From positions 123,206,891 to 123,270,890 of the forward strand of contig CM043947.1 in assembly GCA_014529385.2 (NCBI GenBank): 64,000 nucleotides of DNA. Reading direction: 5' to 3'. The stretch's first letter is position 1. Every line of letters starts with the position of its first letter. The stretch is from Adiantum capillus-veneris (taxonomy: Eukaryota > Streptophyta > Polypodiopsida > Polypodiales > Pteridaceae). The notes beneath the pieces are model-generated. The model saw only the letters and a program-made list of their open reading frames with translations. It had not been told where the DNA came from and did no database searches. A program made the translations under genes and the position numbers. This document shows, one piece after another, positions 22,001 to 33,986 of the stretch.

Positions 22001-22707
22001 ATGTCATTGAGGACTCATAGGCCTAGAAGGAAACTGATTCCACCACCCTTAGATACTATACAAAAACAAAGAAGAGTATTGATCCTTGAACTCAATGGTT
22101 TTTTACTTAAGACCACTGAAATGCAACATGGCAATGTATGCCCAGATTGGGGAAAGCATATGCTTCTCGTTGAAGAGAGTACAGATGTGTGGCATTTTAT
22201 TCGCAAAGATGCATTCACTTTCCTTGATTTTTGCATGCAATGGTTTGAGGTGTGGATTTGGAGCACTAATAGATTGCAAAGGACTTGTCATATTCTTGAG
22301 TTATGCTTTCCACAACACCATCAAATTTTAATGTCACAACAGGATAAGAAGCATGCCAAAAGATAGATCTTCTAATTGGATATCGATTTTTATACCACAA
22401 GAACTTGGATGTAGCATGGAGAATTTTTCATGATTTGGATGGAAATATTACCTTATTTTTTTGCGAGGCCCTTTACAGTGTAATGTGGAATATGCCCGGA
22501 ACCTACTTGATTTTTCCAAAAATGTGGAATCAATCAATAGAAGAGCTTGAAAGTTTTTTGGAGAGAAAAATCACTGCATGGTTACTTGGTTGGATCTATG
22601 CAAGGGACAAATGGCAGTATACTTGCAATATGTTGGTAAATGAAGCAGCTTGTGATAGAGAAACCTTGTACGTATTGATGCAATACATGAGAAAATGCAA
22701 AGTTTAA
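22001..22707 (+). pseudogene. FCP1-like gene, copy 2
   Basis: 22001-22366: RRVLILELNGFLLKT (motif I, with Glu and Asn in place of both catalytic aspartates), then WHFIRKDAFTFLDFCMQWFE and VWIWSTNRLQRTC. 22405-22707 continues LDVAWRIFHDLDGN and ends RETLYVLMQYMRKCKV. It parallels copy 1 and suggests an old tandem duplication. Loss of the nucleophile Asp argues against phosphatase activity. Confidence 0.55.
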
Positions 22708-23200
22708 TGATGTATTTATAGTCATTGAGCCTCTTGACATAGTATCATTTCCAAGAATGAGTTGTAAATACTTGGATCCATGTAAATATGTGAATTGGAT
22801 TTTATTTTCTATCTTGGTGTTTCTAAACACCACACTATTTTGAGGTCCCTTCAATTCTATTATTTTTTAATTATTATTGTAGATTCTTTTCATGAGTGTT
22901 GATATAGCCAATTCTTTAACGTTAATGTCTCAAATTTGAGCTACTGATTCAAAGAACTTTTTCTACATGAATAATGTTGTATAATGAAAATTGAGTTTAG
23001 CGCCATGCTTCCCTCATGATTTTGATGTCATTGTAGTTGATGCATATAAGTATATATTTAAATATACATATCCCTATAGATATGTGTTAAGGGGCATATG
23101 AAACATAGAGTGTAACCGTCAATAGATGATAGCTCAAACTACAAAAAAATAATAAGTTTCTTAATAGCATTATAAGAAATGGGACTTGAATAATTCGCAA
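22708..23200. other. No gene seen
   Basis: AT-rich sequence between the FCP1-like remnant and the chromovirus. No repeat boundary or coding signal recognised. Confidence 0.5.
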
Positions 23201-25487
23201 AATTCCTAAATAGGTCTTTCTTGCCCATCGTGTGCCTTAATCGAGCTTTGGGAAATTTAGGTAAGACCCAATCATTTTCTTTAAAGTCTTGGGCTCTTCT
23301 GTGCTTATCACCAACAACCTTTTGCCTTTGCTGTGAGATAGAGATAGCGTCCTTAATCTTTTAGAACAATTCTTGTAGGTATCCACTATACTCATTTGCA
23401 AAAAATATCATCCTGTGTACGTTAAGTAGCAGGGGACTTTTAGATCTTCCGTCAATTGCCTCAAAAGGTACTTTTTCGGTGGAAGTATGTAGGCATACTC
23501 CACCAAAGGTAAGTACTTCTCCCATTGGGACCTTTGATCTACTTCTATTACATAGGATTTTAGTAGATAAAGAATTGTCGGGTTAGCTATTTCACTTTGG
23601 ACATACGTTTGCGGGTGATAGGCCATAATAAGTTTAGTCTTGTCCCTAAATTCTCAAAGAGACCCTTCCAAAAATTACTGGTCATTCTAGGATTTCTATT
23701 GGACACTATGGACATCGGCAAGCCATGGTACTTCAAGATTTATGACATGAAGAAGGTTTCCATTTGATGGGCTTTGATAGTCTTTTTGACAGGTATAAAA
23801 TGAGCTTGTTTACTGAACTTGTCTACTATCATCCAACTCTCATATACCCATGGATAGACTTAGGCAATCCAAAGATAAAATCCATGGATATGCTCTCCCA
23901 TGGTGAATTAGGGATTGGCAATGGTCGAAGCAACTCAGGTTGCTTCCTTCTATCAAGCTTCGTGTTTGGCATACCACACATCTAGAAACATACTCTTGTA
24001 TGTTTGCTTTCATGGTAGGCCAATAGAAATATTCTTCAATCCTTTTTAGGGTAGACTGAATCCCTCTATGCCCTGCATAAAGAGGATCATGTGATTCATA
24101 CATTACTTTCTCACGTAGTGAGTTAGTAACGCATAGTATATTTCCATAGAGAAGATAACCATCTTGTAAGGTAAATGGTTACTCTTTCTTCCCTAGTTCA
24201 AGCGCCGAAATCACATCTCTAAAATCGGGATCAATAGCTTACTCATCTATCATAGAAGAGAGATAATTGTGAGTTTGTATGGAAACCGCATTCACTCTCG
24301 GTCATTCATTCTCATGTAGTGAGTTAGTAACGCATACTATATTTCCATAGAGAAGATAACCATCTTGTAAGGTAAATGGTTCCTCTTTCTTCCCTAGTTC
24401 AAGCGCTGAAATCACATCTCTAAAATCGGGATCAATAGCATACTCATCTATCATAGAAGAGAGATAATTGTGAGTTTGTATGGAAACCGCATTCACTCTC
24501 GGTCATTCATTCTCACGTAGTGAGTTAGTAACGCATAGTATATTTCCATAGAGAAGATAACCATCTTGTAAGGTAAATGGTTCCTCTTTCTTCCCTAGTT
24601 CAAGCACTGAAATCACATCTCTAAAATCGGGATCAATAGCATACTCATCTATCATAGAAGAGAGATAATTGTGAGTTTCTATGGAAACCGCATTCACTCT
24701 CAGTCATCTTGAGAGTGCATCAGCTACTTGATTATGCTTGCCAGCAATGTGAGCAATATGAAAATGAAATTGTGAAAAGAAATTTGCCCACCTCATTTGT
24801 TTGTTAGAGAGCTTAGTCTGCGTCATCATGTACTTAAAACTTTGGTGATCCGTTTGCAGAATGAAAAGAGTCCCCAATAAATAGTTCTTTCATGAGTCTA
24901 AGGCATCTAGAACTACGAGGATTTCCTTCTCATAGATGCCTAGAGCTTGCTCGATAGAGTTGAGCCTTCGACTTTCATAGGCTATGGCGTTCCCTTCTTG
25001 GAGAAAAACAGCTCCAAGGCAATCACCAAAAGCGTCACATTGGACCTCAAATGAATTTAAGAGATCAGGAACTGTAAGCACAGGTCGAAAGACAAGATTT
25101 TTGAAAGCATTGTTCTCTTTGGTAGTCCATGTATACCTAACATTTTTCTTTGTTAGGTCATGTAATGGTCCTGCTATTAGTGAGAGCTTTTCTATGAAGC
25201 GTGTATAGTGTGCACACATTCCTATAAAGTTTCTTAGTTCATGAAGATTCCTTGGATTATACCATCCTTTTATTACCTTTAGCTTTGATGGATCCCTTTG
25301 GATGTCATCTTGAGAGATGATGTGACCTAAATACTTAATCTCTTGTAAGAAAAACTCACTTCACTTTTAATTAATATAAAGTTTATTCTCTCATAGAACT
25401 TGGAATATTACATGGAGGTGTTTCTTTTGTTCGTCTAGTGAATTAGGTTAGATGATGATATCATCAAAGAACACTGCAATAAAGGTT
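23201..25487 (-). pseudogene. Chromovirus tandem unit A: RT end, RNase H, integrase
   Basis: Minus strand, from 25470: VFFDDIII (RT active site, followed by a stop), YLGHIIS, then RNase H at 25219-24890 (FEVQCDAFGDCLGAVFLQEG, IYEKEILVVLDALDS). Then the integrase zinc finger (SHDPLYAGHRGIQSTL, CVVCQ) and a degraded core with [13 protein letters not shown] (23626-23408). It breaks off near 23210 in FPKARLRHTMGK, before the chromodomain, and no 3' LTR follows. Many stops and frameshifts. It carries a 201-bp triplication (24100-24702). Confidence 0.75.
24100..24702 (-). repeat. Three tandem 201-bp repeats inside unit A
   Basis: GTAGTGAGTTAGTAACGCAT recurs at about 24115, 24316 and 24517. Each copy encodes the same 60-odd residues (from VNAVSI through YAIDPDFRDV to LCVTNSL) upstream of the integrase zinc finger; the middle and right copies end ENE-stop. 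The copies are nearly identical, so the triplication is recent relative to decay of the host element. Confidence 0.9.
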
Positions 25488-27716
25488 CATTGAGGCCTCT
25501 TAATACCTTCTCTTCATGTCGGATAGTCTTACCGTCTCTTAATACCTTGTCTTCATGTCAGAGAATGGACTTGGGCTGTAGTACCCCTTCTTGGTCCTCA
25601 ATCTCTAGTGGGTCTTCCATAGTTGGTTCTTGAGGTGGATCTCCTTTTTAAGGCTTTAGTAGGATTGCATGAAAATCATTGTGTATGAGCCAATGATTGG
25701 GCAACTTGAGTTGATAGGCCATCTCATTGATTGGTCTAAGAATTTATAAGGGATCATAGTACCTTTTTTCTAACTTAGCATAGTACTTTTGGTGTCCCGT
25801 AGGATTCTTGCCTATCGTGTGCCTTAATCGAGCCTTGGGAAATTTAAGTAAGACCCAATCATTTTCCTTAAAGGCTTGGTCTCTTATATGCTTATCAGCA
25901 GTAGCCTTTTGCCTTTGTTGTGAGATAGAGATATTATCCTTAATTTTTTGGAAAGATTCTTGTAGGTCTTGGCTATACTCATCTGCAACGAAGATCTTTC
26001 TGTGTACCTTAAGTACCAGGGGACTTTTTGATCTTACCTCAATTATCTCAAAAGTTTCTTTTTCCGTGGAAGTATGTAGAGTGTTGTTGTAGGCATACTC
26101 CACTAAGAGTAAGTACTTCTCCCCTTGGAACCTTTGATCTACTTCCGTTACATACGCTAGGTTAGTTATTTCACTCTGGCCATCCGTTGGTGGGTAATAG
26201 GCCAAAGAAAAAATTTAGCCTTGTCCCTAAATTCTCAAAGAGACCCTTCCATAAATTACTGGTCATTCTAGGATCTCTATCCGACACTATGGACATTGGA
26301 AAGCCATGGTACTTGAAGATTTGTGAAATGAAGAGGGCTACCATTTGATGGGCTTTGATAGTCTTTTTGACAGGTATAAAATGATCTCGTTTACTAGACC
26401 TGTCTACTATCGTGCATATTCCCGTATTTCCATGGATAGAATTAGGCAATCGAAAGATAAAATCCATGGATATGCTATCCCATGGTGAATTATAAATTGG
26501 CAAAGATTGAAGCAATTCAGATTGCTTTCTTCTATCAAACTTAGTCCTTTGGCATATCACACATTTAGAAACATACTCTTGTATGTTTGCTTTCATGGTA
26601 GGCCAATAAAAATATGTTTCAATACCTTTTAGGATAGATTGAACCCCTCTATGCCCCACATAAGGAGGAGCATGAGGTTTATACATTACTTTCTCATGTA
26701 GTGAGTTCGTAACGCATAGTCTATTGCCATAGAGAATATAACCATCTTGTAAAGTAAATGGTTTCGTTGTCTTCCCTAATGCAAGGTCTAAAATTAAATC
26801 TCTGAAATCAGGATCGATAGCATACTCATCTATCATAGAAGATAGATCATTGTGTGATGCTATGGAAATTACATTCACTCTGAGCCATCCTGAGAGTGCA
26901 TTGGGTACTTGATTATGCTTGCCAGCAATGTGATCAATATGAAAATGAAATTTCAAAAGAAAATTTGGCCCCCTCATTTGTTTGTTGGAGAGTTTGGTCT
27001 ACGTCATGAAGTACTCAAGGCTTTGGTGATCTGTTAGCATAATGAAAGGAGTCCCCAATAGGTAGTGCTTCCATGAGTCTAAGGCATGTAGAATTGAGAG
27101 GAGTTCCTTTTCATGTATGCCTTGATCTTGCTCAAGAGGGTCGAGCCTTCGACATTCATAGGTTATGGCATGCCCTTCTTGGAGCAAAATAGCTCCAAGG
27201 CAATCACCACAAGCGTCACATTGGACCTCAAATGGCTTTAAGAAATCCGGCACTGTAAGCACAGGTTGAAAGACAAGCTTTTTGAAAGCATTGTTCTCTT
27301 TGGTAGTCCATGTATACCTAACATTTTTCTTTATTAGGTCATGTAATGGTTTTGCTATTAGTGAGAACTTTTTTATGAAGCGTCTATAGTGTGCATACAT
27401 TTCTCTAAATCTTCTTAGTTCATGAAGATTCCTTGAATTAGGCCATCCTTTTATTACCTCTAGCTTTGATGGGTCCCTTTGGATGCCATCTTGAGAGATA
27501 ATGTGACCTAAATACTTTATTTCTTGTAAGAAAAACTCACGTTACTTTTAATTAATATAAAGTTTATTCTCTCGTAGAACTTGAAATATTACTTGGAGGG
27601 GTTGCTTTTGTTTATTCTCTCGTAGAACCTGAAATATTACATGGAGGTGTTGCTTTTGTTCATCAAGTGAATTAAATTAGATGATGATATCATCAAAGAA
27701 CACTTCAATGAAGGTT
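25488..27716 (-). pseudogene. Chromovirus tandem unit B: RT end to chromodomain region
   Basis: Same domain run as unit A. RNase H at 27400-26999 (VPDFLKPFEVQCDACGDCLG, YFMT). Integrase at 26977-26171 with zinc finger HAPPYVGHRG/CVICQ and core Asp residues in SMDFIF and VSDRDPRM. The core Glu is in PPTDGQSEITN (26205-25744). The C-terminal end reaches HEDKVLRDGKTIRHEEKVLR near 25530 and is joined directly to the RT of unit A. The same joint occurs between units C and B, so this is tandem reiteration of a 2.23-kb segment. Confidence 0.75.
27563..27659 (-). repeat. 48-bp tandem duplication in unit B RT
   Basis: TTTATTCTCTCGTAGAAC occurs twice, 48-49 bp apart, with matching flanks. It duplicates part of the RT segment and shifts the frame. 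Confidence 0.85.
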
Positions 27717-29590
27717 CAATGAGGCCTCTTAATACCTTATCTTCATGTCGGATAGTCTCACCGCCTCTTAATACCTTGTCTCCATTTCGGAGAATGGACT
27801 CGGGCTGCAGTACCTCTTCTTAATCCTCAATCTCCAATGGGTCTTCGATAGTTAGTTCTTGAGGTGGCTCTCCTTTGTAAGGTCTTAGTAGGCTCACATG
27901 AAAAGCATTGTGTATGAGCCAATTACTGGGAAACTTGAGTTGATACGCCATCTCATTGATTCTACGAATTTATAAGGGATCATAGTACCTTTTTGCTAAC
28001 TTAGCATAGTACTTTTGGTTTCCATAGGATTCTTGCCCATCATGTGCCTTAATCAAGCCTTGGGAAATTTAAGTAAGACCCAATAATTTTCCTTAAAGGC
28101 TTGGGCTCTTCTATGCTTATCAGCAGCAGTCTTTTGCCTTTGCTGTGAGATAGAGATAGTGTGCTTAATCTTTTGGGAAGATTCTTGTAGGTCTTGGCTA
28201 TACTCATCTGCAGTGAAGATCTTCTCGTGTATCTTAAGTAGCAGGGGACTTTTTGATCTTTCCTCAATTACCTCAAAAGGTGCTTTTTTCGTGGAAGTAT
28301 GTAGAGTGTTGTTGTAGGCATACTCCACTAAGGGTAAGTACTTCTTCCATTGGGACCTTTGATCTACTTCCATTACATAGGATTTTAGTAGATCAAGGAT
28401 TGCTAGGTAAGCTATTTCACTCTGGCCATACATTGGTGGGTAATAGGCCGAAGAGAAATTTAGCCTTGTTCGTAAATTCTCAAAGAGACCCTTCCAGAAA
28501 TTACTTGTCATTCTAGGATCTCTATTCGACACTATGGACATTGGCAAGCCACCGTACTTGAAGATTTGTGAAATGAAGAGGGATACCATTTGATGGGCTT
28601 GGATAGTCTTTTTGATAGGTATAGAATGATATTGTTTACTAAACCTGTCTACTATTGTGCATATGCTCGTATTTCCATGGATAGACGTAGGCAATCAAAA
28701 GATAAAGTCCATGGATATGCTATCCCATGGTGAATTAGGAATTGGCAAAGGTTGAAGCAATCGATATTTCTTCCCTCTATCGAACTTAGTCTTTTGGCAT
28801 ATCACACATTTAGAAACAAACTCTTGTATGTTTGCTTTCATGGTATGCCAATAGAAATATGTTTCAATCCCCTTTAGGGTAGACAAAATCTCTCTATGCC
28901 CCGCATAAGGAGGAGCGTGAGATTCATACATTACTTTCTCACGTAGTGAGTTTGTAATGCATAGTCTATTGCCATAAAGAATATAACCATCTCGTAAAGT
29001 AAATGGTTCCGCCCTCTTCCCTAATGCAAGGTATGAAATCAAATCTTTGAAATCAGGAGTGGTAGCATACTCATCTATCATACAAGATAGATCATTGTGT
29101 GATGCTTCGAAAACTACATTCACTCTCAGCCGTCTTGAGAGTGCATCAGCTACTTGATTATGCTTGCCAGCAATGTGAGCAATATGAAAATGAAATTTCA
29201 AAAGAAAATTTGGCCACCTCATTTGTTTATTGGAGAGCTTGGTTTGCGTCATGAAGTACTTAAGGCTTTGGTGATCTGCTAGGATAATGAAAGGAATCCC
29301 CAATAAGTAGTTCTTCTATGAGTCGAAGGCATGTAGAATTGGGAGGAGTTCCTCTTCATATATGCCTAGATTTTTCTCAATAGGGTTGAGCCTTCGACTT
29401 TCATAGGTTATGGCATGCCCTTCTTGGAGAAAAACAGCTCCAAGGAAATCACCACAAGCGTCACATTGGACCTCAAATGTCTTTGAGATCCAGTAGTGTA
29501 AGCACAGGTTGAGAGATAAGCTTTTCAAAAGCATTATTCTCCTTGGCAGACCATGTATAAATAACATTTTTCTTTGTTAGATCATGTAAT
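27717..29590 (-). pseudogene. Chromovirus unit C: RNase H, integrase, C-terminus
   Basis: RNase H at 29567-29316 (CDACGDFLGAVFLQEGHAI). Then QTKLSNKQMRWPNFLLKFHF, the zinc finger HAPPYAGHREI/CVICQ and [12 protein letters not shown] (29303-28695). The core continues at 28694-28053: [13 protein letters not shown] (Asp to Asn change), MYGQSEIAY and PLVEYAYNNTLHTS. It is the 3' part of the element whose gag, protease and RT lie at 33987-36430; the two parts were separated by the 4.4-kb insertion at 29591. Confidence 0.8.
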
Positions 29591-30436
29591 TGTGAGGTCC
29601 CTCCTCCTTGTCGAGAGGAGCGGAGTACGTTTGATAGGTCTCCAATCCTGAAAAAGAAAAACTAACGGACATTGCCTTAGCTACTACATAGCCACGGGAA
29701 TGAACCGCTAGTAAAGGATTGGTCCTATCTCGCTATGGCGGAGCATGACCACCATAACCCTATCTAAAAACTATCTATAATCAATTATACCTAAAAGTAT
29801 AAATCTTAGAGTGACCAACCTGTGCGCTTTTTTCCCCATGTTGCAGAAGCAGAGCCTCCAAGGTTTGTCTCTTTTAAGATTTATAAAAAAAAATAATTTC
29901 TAGCGTTGGAAAGTTACCCGACTCATACCCGTCCATAGAATGATACCGTCGGGGTATCATTCTCCCACTTTCCACACCACACTTACCCTTCTTTTGTTAT
30001 CTAATTACTACCACACTGTTTAAACATACATGTTCCTTTACTTTATTTATGATACTGGTTCGTTAAAACATCCCTTCAAACAGTATTACAAACAATAGTT
30101 AAACAAGAAGTCGTCCAATTTTAAACCAACAACCCTTGGATTAGGTTCACTCAAGAGCCTCTACTGGCGCTATTATATCCGATCGGTATATACATTATTT
30201 ATGAAAACCCTTGTCCTCATGAGCGTCCCATACCGCTCGACAAGTACTCGTTGTGCTAATCTGGACGTACTCCTACCACAACAACAACGGTTCCAATCGG
30301 GGCATCATTCTCATGCCACGGCAAAACAAAACTACAGTATCCAGCTGGGCTAATCTGGGTGTACTCCAACCACAGCATCAACGGTGCCATCCTGGGCGTC
30401 ATCTCACGCCTCGACAACTGCCACATAATACCAGCG

Positions 30437-30787
30437 CTAATAAGTAGAGAGACTTGAGAGAAACCATACCCAAGGTTTTGGACAAACATTCTTTCCTATA
30501 GCAACCAATTTAACTAGACAATCTTTCCTAATTGTTAAACATATGACGAGTTTCTTAGGGTTAAGCCCCGTGGTTTCGGTCCGTGTTTTCTTTTCATAAG
30601 GTAAATAATATATTCCTATGGTCTCGCATATGCAAGATGCATAACTTGAAACTGCAATACTAACCTGTACCATAGCTTCGATTGGTCCGATTAGTGGAGA
30701 CATAGCATGTTCCGCAGGGGTTCCACCGTTACTTGTACCAGCTTCATGATCATTAGCGCCTTGGGTTCGAGCACGCTTTGGAGCCAT
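30437..30787 (-). CDS. Short frame with a gag-like N-terminus
   Basis: Begins MAPKRARTQGANDHEAGTSN, a basic polar start like that of many plant Ty3 Gags, then loses resemblance after about residue 45. If real, it would place a gag start inside this insertion, which is unusual for a solo LTR. Could be chance. Confidence 0.25.
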   Translation of the reverse strand: MAPKRARTQGANDHEAGTSNGGTPAEHAMSPLIGPIEAMVQVSIAVSSYASCICETIGIYYLPYEKKTRTETTGLNPKKLVICLTIRKDCLVKLVAIGKNVCPKPWVWFLSSLSTY

Positions 30788-31239
30788 TTTTTTGTACTAC
30801 ACTTATGTTATACACTTAGAACTTTAAATTGGTCAATTTTCCTAGTAATCTCTTGTTTCCAAAGAGAGTCTGTAATTTGAACCCTCGCCAACTCGGATTC
30901 ACACTTAGTGTTGTTATTCTACATCTAATTTCTATACATCAAATATTTGCTAATCACAATTAATTAAAAATTAAGTGTGTAAACTGTGAGTGAAAGTTTA
31001 GGAATACATTACTTTTATGCTTCACATTTCTAATCCAATTCTAACTTCAATTTCTATACTTCAACTAAATCAATTTTTAGTATTATTCAAAATTCTACTT
31101 AATCTAATTGACAATAAAATTGGTGAATGAGAATTTCATCATGTATAATAAGAATATGATGAGTTCTCTTATGTATTAACTTTCAATTAACTATGCATAA
31201 GTTAATAGTGAAGATGTACTAACTAGAGAGAGTAGGTAT

Positions 31240-31900
31240 ACTTAGAGAGATTAGAGTAAGAGAAAACATATACACACATCTTTTGTAAAGTTAATTGAAT
31301 CTTACTAATTCATTAGAAGATTAGAGTAAAAGAGAACACACACACATCCTTTTCTAAGAGAAAACATACACACACATCTTTTCTAAAGTTAATTGAATCA
31401 TACTAATCCATTAGGAATATTAGAGTAAAAGAGAACACACAGACATCCTTTTCTAAGAGAAAACATACAGACACATCTTTTCTAAAGTTAATTGAATCAT
31501 ACTAATCCATTAGAAAGATTAGAGTAAAAGAGAACAAACACACATCCTTTTCTAAAGCTAATTGAATCTCACCAATCTATTAGAGAGATTAGAGTAAGAG
31601 ATAGCACACATACACACATATCCTTCTTAAAACTAATTGAATTTTACTAATCTAGTAGAGAGATTAGAGTAAGAGATAAACACACACACACATAGCTAAT
31701 TGAATCTTACTAATCTATTAGAGAGATTAGAGTAAGAGATAGCACACACACACATAGCTAATTGATTTTTACTAATCTATTAGAGAGATTAGAGTAAGAG
31801 ATAGCGCACACACACACATAGCTAATTAAATCTTACTAATCTATTAGAGAGATTAGAGTAAGAGATAGCACACATACATCATTCCTAAAGTTAATTGAAT
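31240..31900. repeat. Minisatellite, unit about 55-75 bp, roughly ten copies
   Basis: Repeated phrase AGAGATTAGAGTAAGAGATA, then ACACACACATAGCTAATTGA and TCTTACTAATCTATT. Early copies carry CATCCTTTTCTAAAG instead of the short CA run. Copy length varies mainly by the CA tract and this insert. Confidence 0.85.
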
Positions 31901-31950
31901 GCTTGATTAATACGCACCTTATTAGTCCACTAGAGTTTTCGGTCTCTTAG

Positions 31951-33287
31951 CACTAGGTTGGTAACCTAACAGGACATAAAAGTGTCCTTTCAGGGTTTTG
32001 AAAAAAACCTCCAAAAGCATAGTAGATCCACTCATTTTGTAAAATCCTTTCATGAGGTTATAGTTCAAGGCCTACTACACATGGAAAAAATAAGAAACTT
32101 ATAAAATTTCTCATCTTTTGGTCACACCAAGCCTCCAAAGTTGATGGACTATTACATTTTCATCAAAACAGTCATTTCTTACGTTTTGTTGCATAAAAAT
32201 AAGATTAGGGATTTTTGTAGGACTTGAGATAAATTCCCTAGTTAACTTCAATGGGTTGGTGATCAGAACATATGATTGCTTCTCACTCACTATTTTTTGT
32301 TTTGCCAAAAGAAATAGGTACAAAAAAGATGAACTTTTAACATTCTACAAACCTATCATCAAAGTTTCTATAGCCACCCTCAATACAAATAATATATGCA
32401 TGTTTTCTTCGTTCCCTATTGTCCTTTAGGTTCATAAGGAGCCATGGAGCATGTCAAAAGAATAGTACATCTCTTACCAAGGGGAATCTTGGGGACAAAG
32501 ATGAAGTGCTAAATACAGCAAACATGAAAAAACTGGGCTCAACATTATGAGTTGTAGAATCCCATAGAAACTATTCAATATCTAGCCAAATTTGATCCTT
32601 ATGACTACATATGGTTACTACCTACAAAATGCATGTAGTTGTCATAAGAAACTAACAATATTGAAAAAGCTATACTTAATATACTAGAATGTTTCGTTTT
32701 CTTCTATAATTGAAAAAATCAACCATCGTTGTCTACTATGAAAAGTAGGGTATTAGGTGCCCCAAAACTCAAGGAATATTAGCTTTATGTTACAATTGCA
32801 ACATAGAAAATCAAAACTGCATTTGGATATCATGAAACCCACCAAAAAAATCATAGACGAGCTAAAATTGGCTAAAAAACAGGATTTGATAATTTTTGTA
32901 ATTTGTTCATAACTTATAACTTTAACATTTATTTCTCCCTAGAAGCATCAATACATGTTGAGGACTACTAAAGATAGTTCTCTAGCATTATAGGCCTCAC
33001 AAATATGAATTCTAGAGTGCAATGTTGCAAAAAGTTGAAAAAAGCCAAAAACAGGACCCGTTTTTTCACACAGTTTAGGTTGTGAAATGTTCTGCAAGGA
33101 CAAGGTTAAAGATGGAATTGATATTCCAAAAAAATGTCAAGTTTTTTTCAGCTCATGAGACAACTTTCTAGACAGATAGCACCTCAAAATCCATTTTGAA
33201 ACTCTTGACATAATTCAAGGAAAATGGTCACTTAACAGGACATAAAAGTGTCCCAGGACATAAAAGTGTCCCATTACCAACCTAGTG
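31951..33287. mobile_element. Non-autonomous CACTA-ended element, copy B (1337 bp)
   Basis: Same 14-bp terminal inverted repeats as copy A and nearly the same sequence throughout. Flanks are ttag on both sides. Inserted in the 4.4-kb insertion. The small minus frame at 32111-32323 is nearly identical to part of one in copy A, which reflects overall identity and not proven coding. Confidence 0.85.
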
Positions 33288-33981
33288 TTAGTGGTTTGTG
33301 GACGCCTTCTCTCTAAGAGAAGTGGCAGCACTTCGTGAGCACTATAGAGGCAATTTCTATGTCTAAAGTGTGAGCATGGATGCTCTATTTATAGCAGAAA
33401 AGAAAACGTCCAACTTTTTTTCCAAAAATAAAAAATAAAAAAATTTATTATTTTTTTTCCCCCAAAAAAATCATACCCGCGCTTTTGGTACCCTTGTGGT
33501 ACCCATCAGCTTGACCACTTTGTCATTATCATCAAAAGATAAGGCCACACATGCCCCCCTCATTAAGATTAGTCAAGACTAGCCTCTCCTTTTCATGTGA
33601 CAGTGTGTCCCACTTTGTCCCCTCCTATGTGAGTCCATGTGCCTTCATTTGTCATCCTTGTGTATTCTTTTGTCTTTATAATTATTTTATTTATTTCCTT
33701 AATGATAATTTACTTTACATTTTTAAGTTAAACTTTACAATCTTATATTAACTTGACAATAGTAAAAGAAAATTCTACAATCAGTAACTAAGTCTTGCAA
33801 TAAGTTTATTAGTGATTCATATAGCTAATCATGTCAGAATTTTGTAGCGTAAATTTTAAATTCTAAGTTCTCTCAGCCTACGATTCATAATTTGAACTCG
33901 AATATCTTTAATAAGTGATGGTTAAAAAAAATTCAAATGCGTAATAGAACTTGTGTGAAATTTGAAAGTAGAGACCTTACA
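33288..33981. other. Right part of the 4.4-kb insertion, no gene
   Basis: AT-rich sequence with no recognised domain. The plus frame at 33551-33751 has no family resemblance. Confidence 0.5.
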
Positions 33982-33986
33982 GTAAT

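Larger units (their letters stand above)
29591..33981. mobile_element. 4.4-kb insertion with TG...CA ends and 5-bp target duplication
   Basis: GTAAT precedes (29586-29590) and follows (33982-33986), and removing the insertion restores the RNase H sequence found intact in units A and B. Ends are TGTGAGGTCC and GACCTTACA, so it has LTR-type termini with a short inverted repeat. I found no LTR pair inside. The simplest reading is a solo LTR of about 3 kb enlarged by the nested CACTA-ended copy at 31951. A non-autonomous element of another type is possible. Confidence 0.7.

Noticed and set aside
15844-32323. Shared short frame in the two CACTAGGTTGG elements (LLAKQKIVSEKQSYVLITNP)
   Set aside because: The copies are nearly identical overall, so conservation is no evidence of coding, and no domain is seen.
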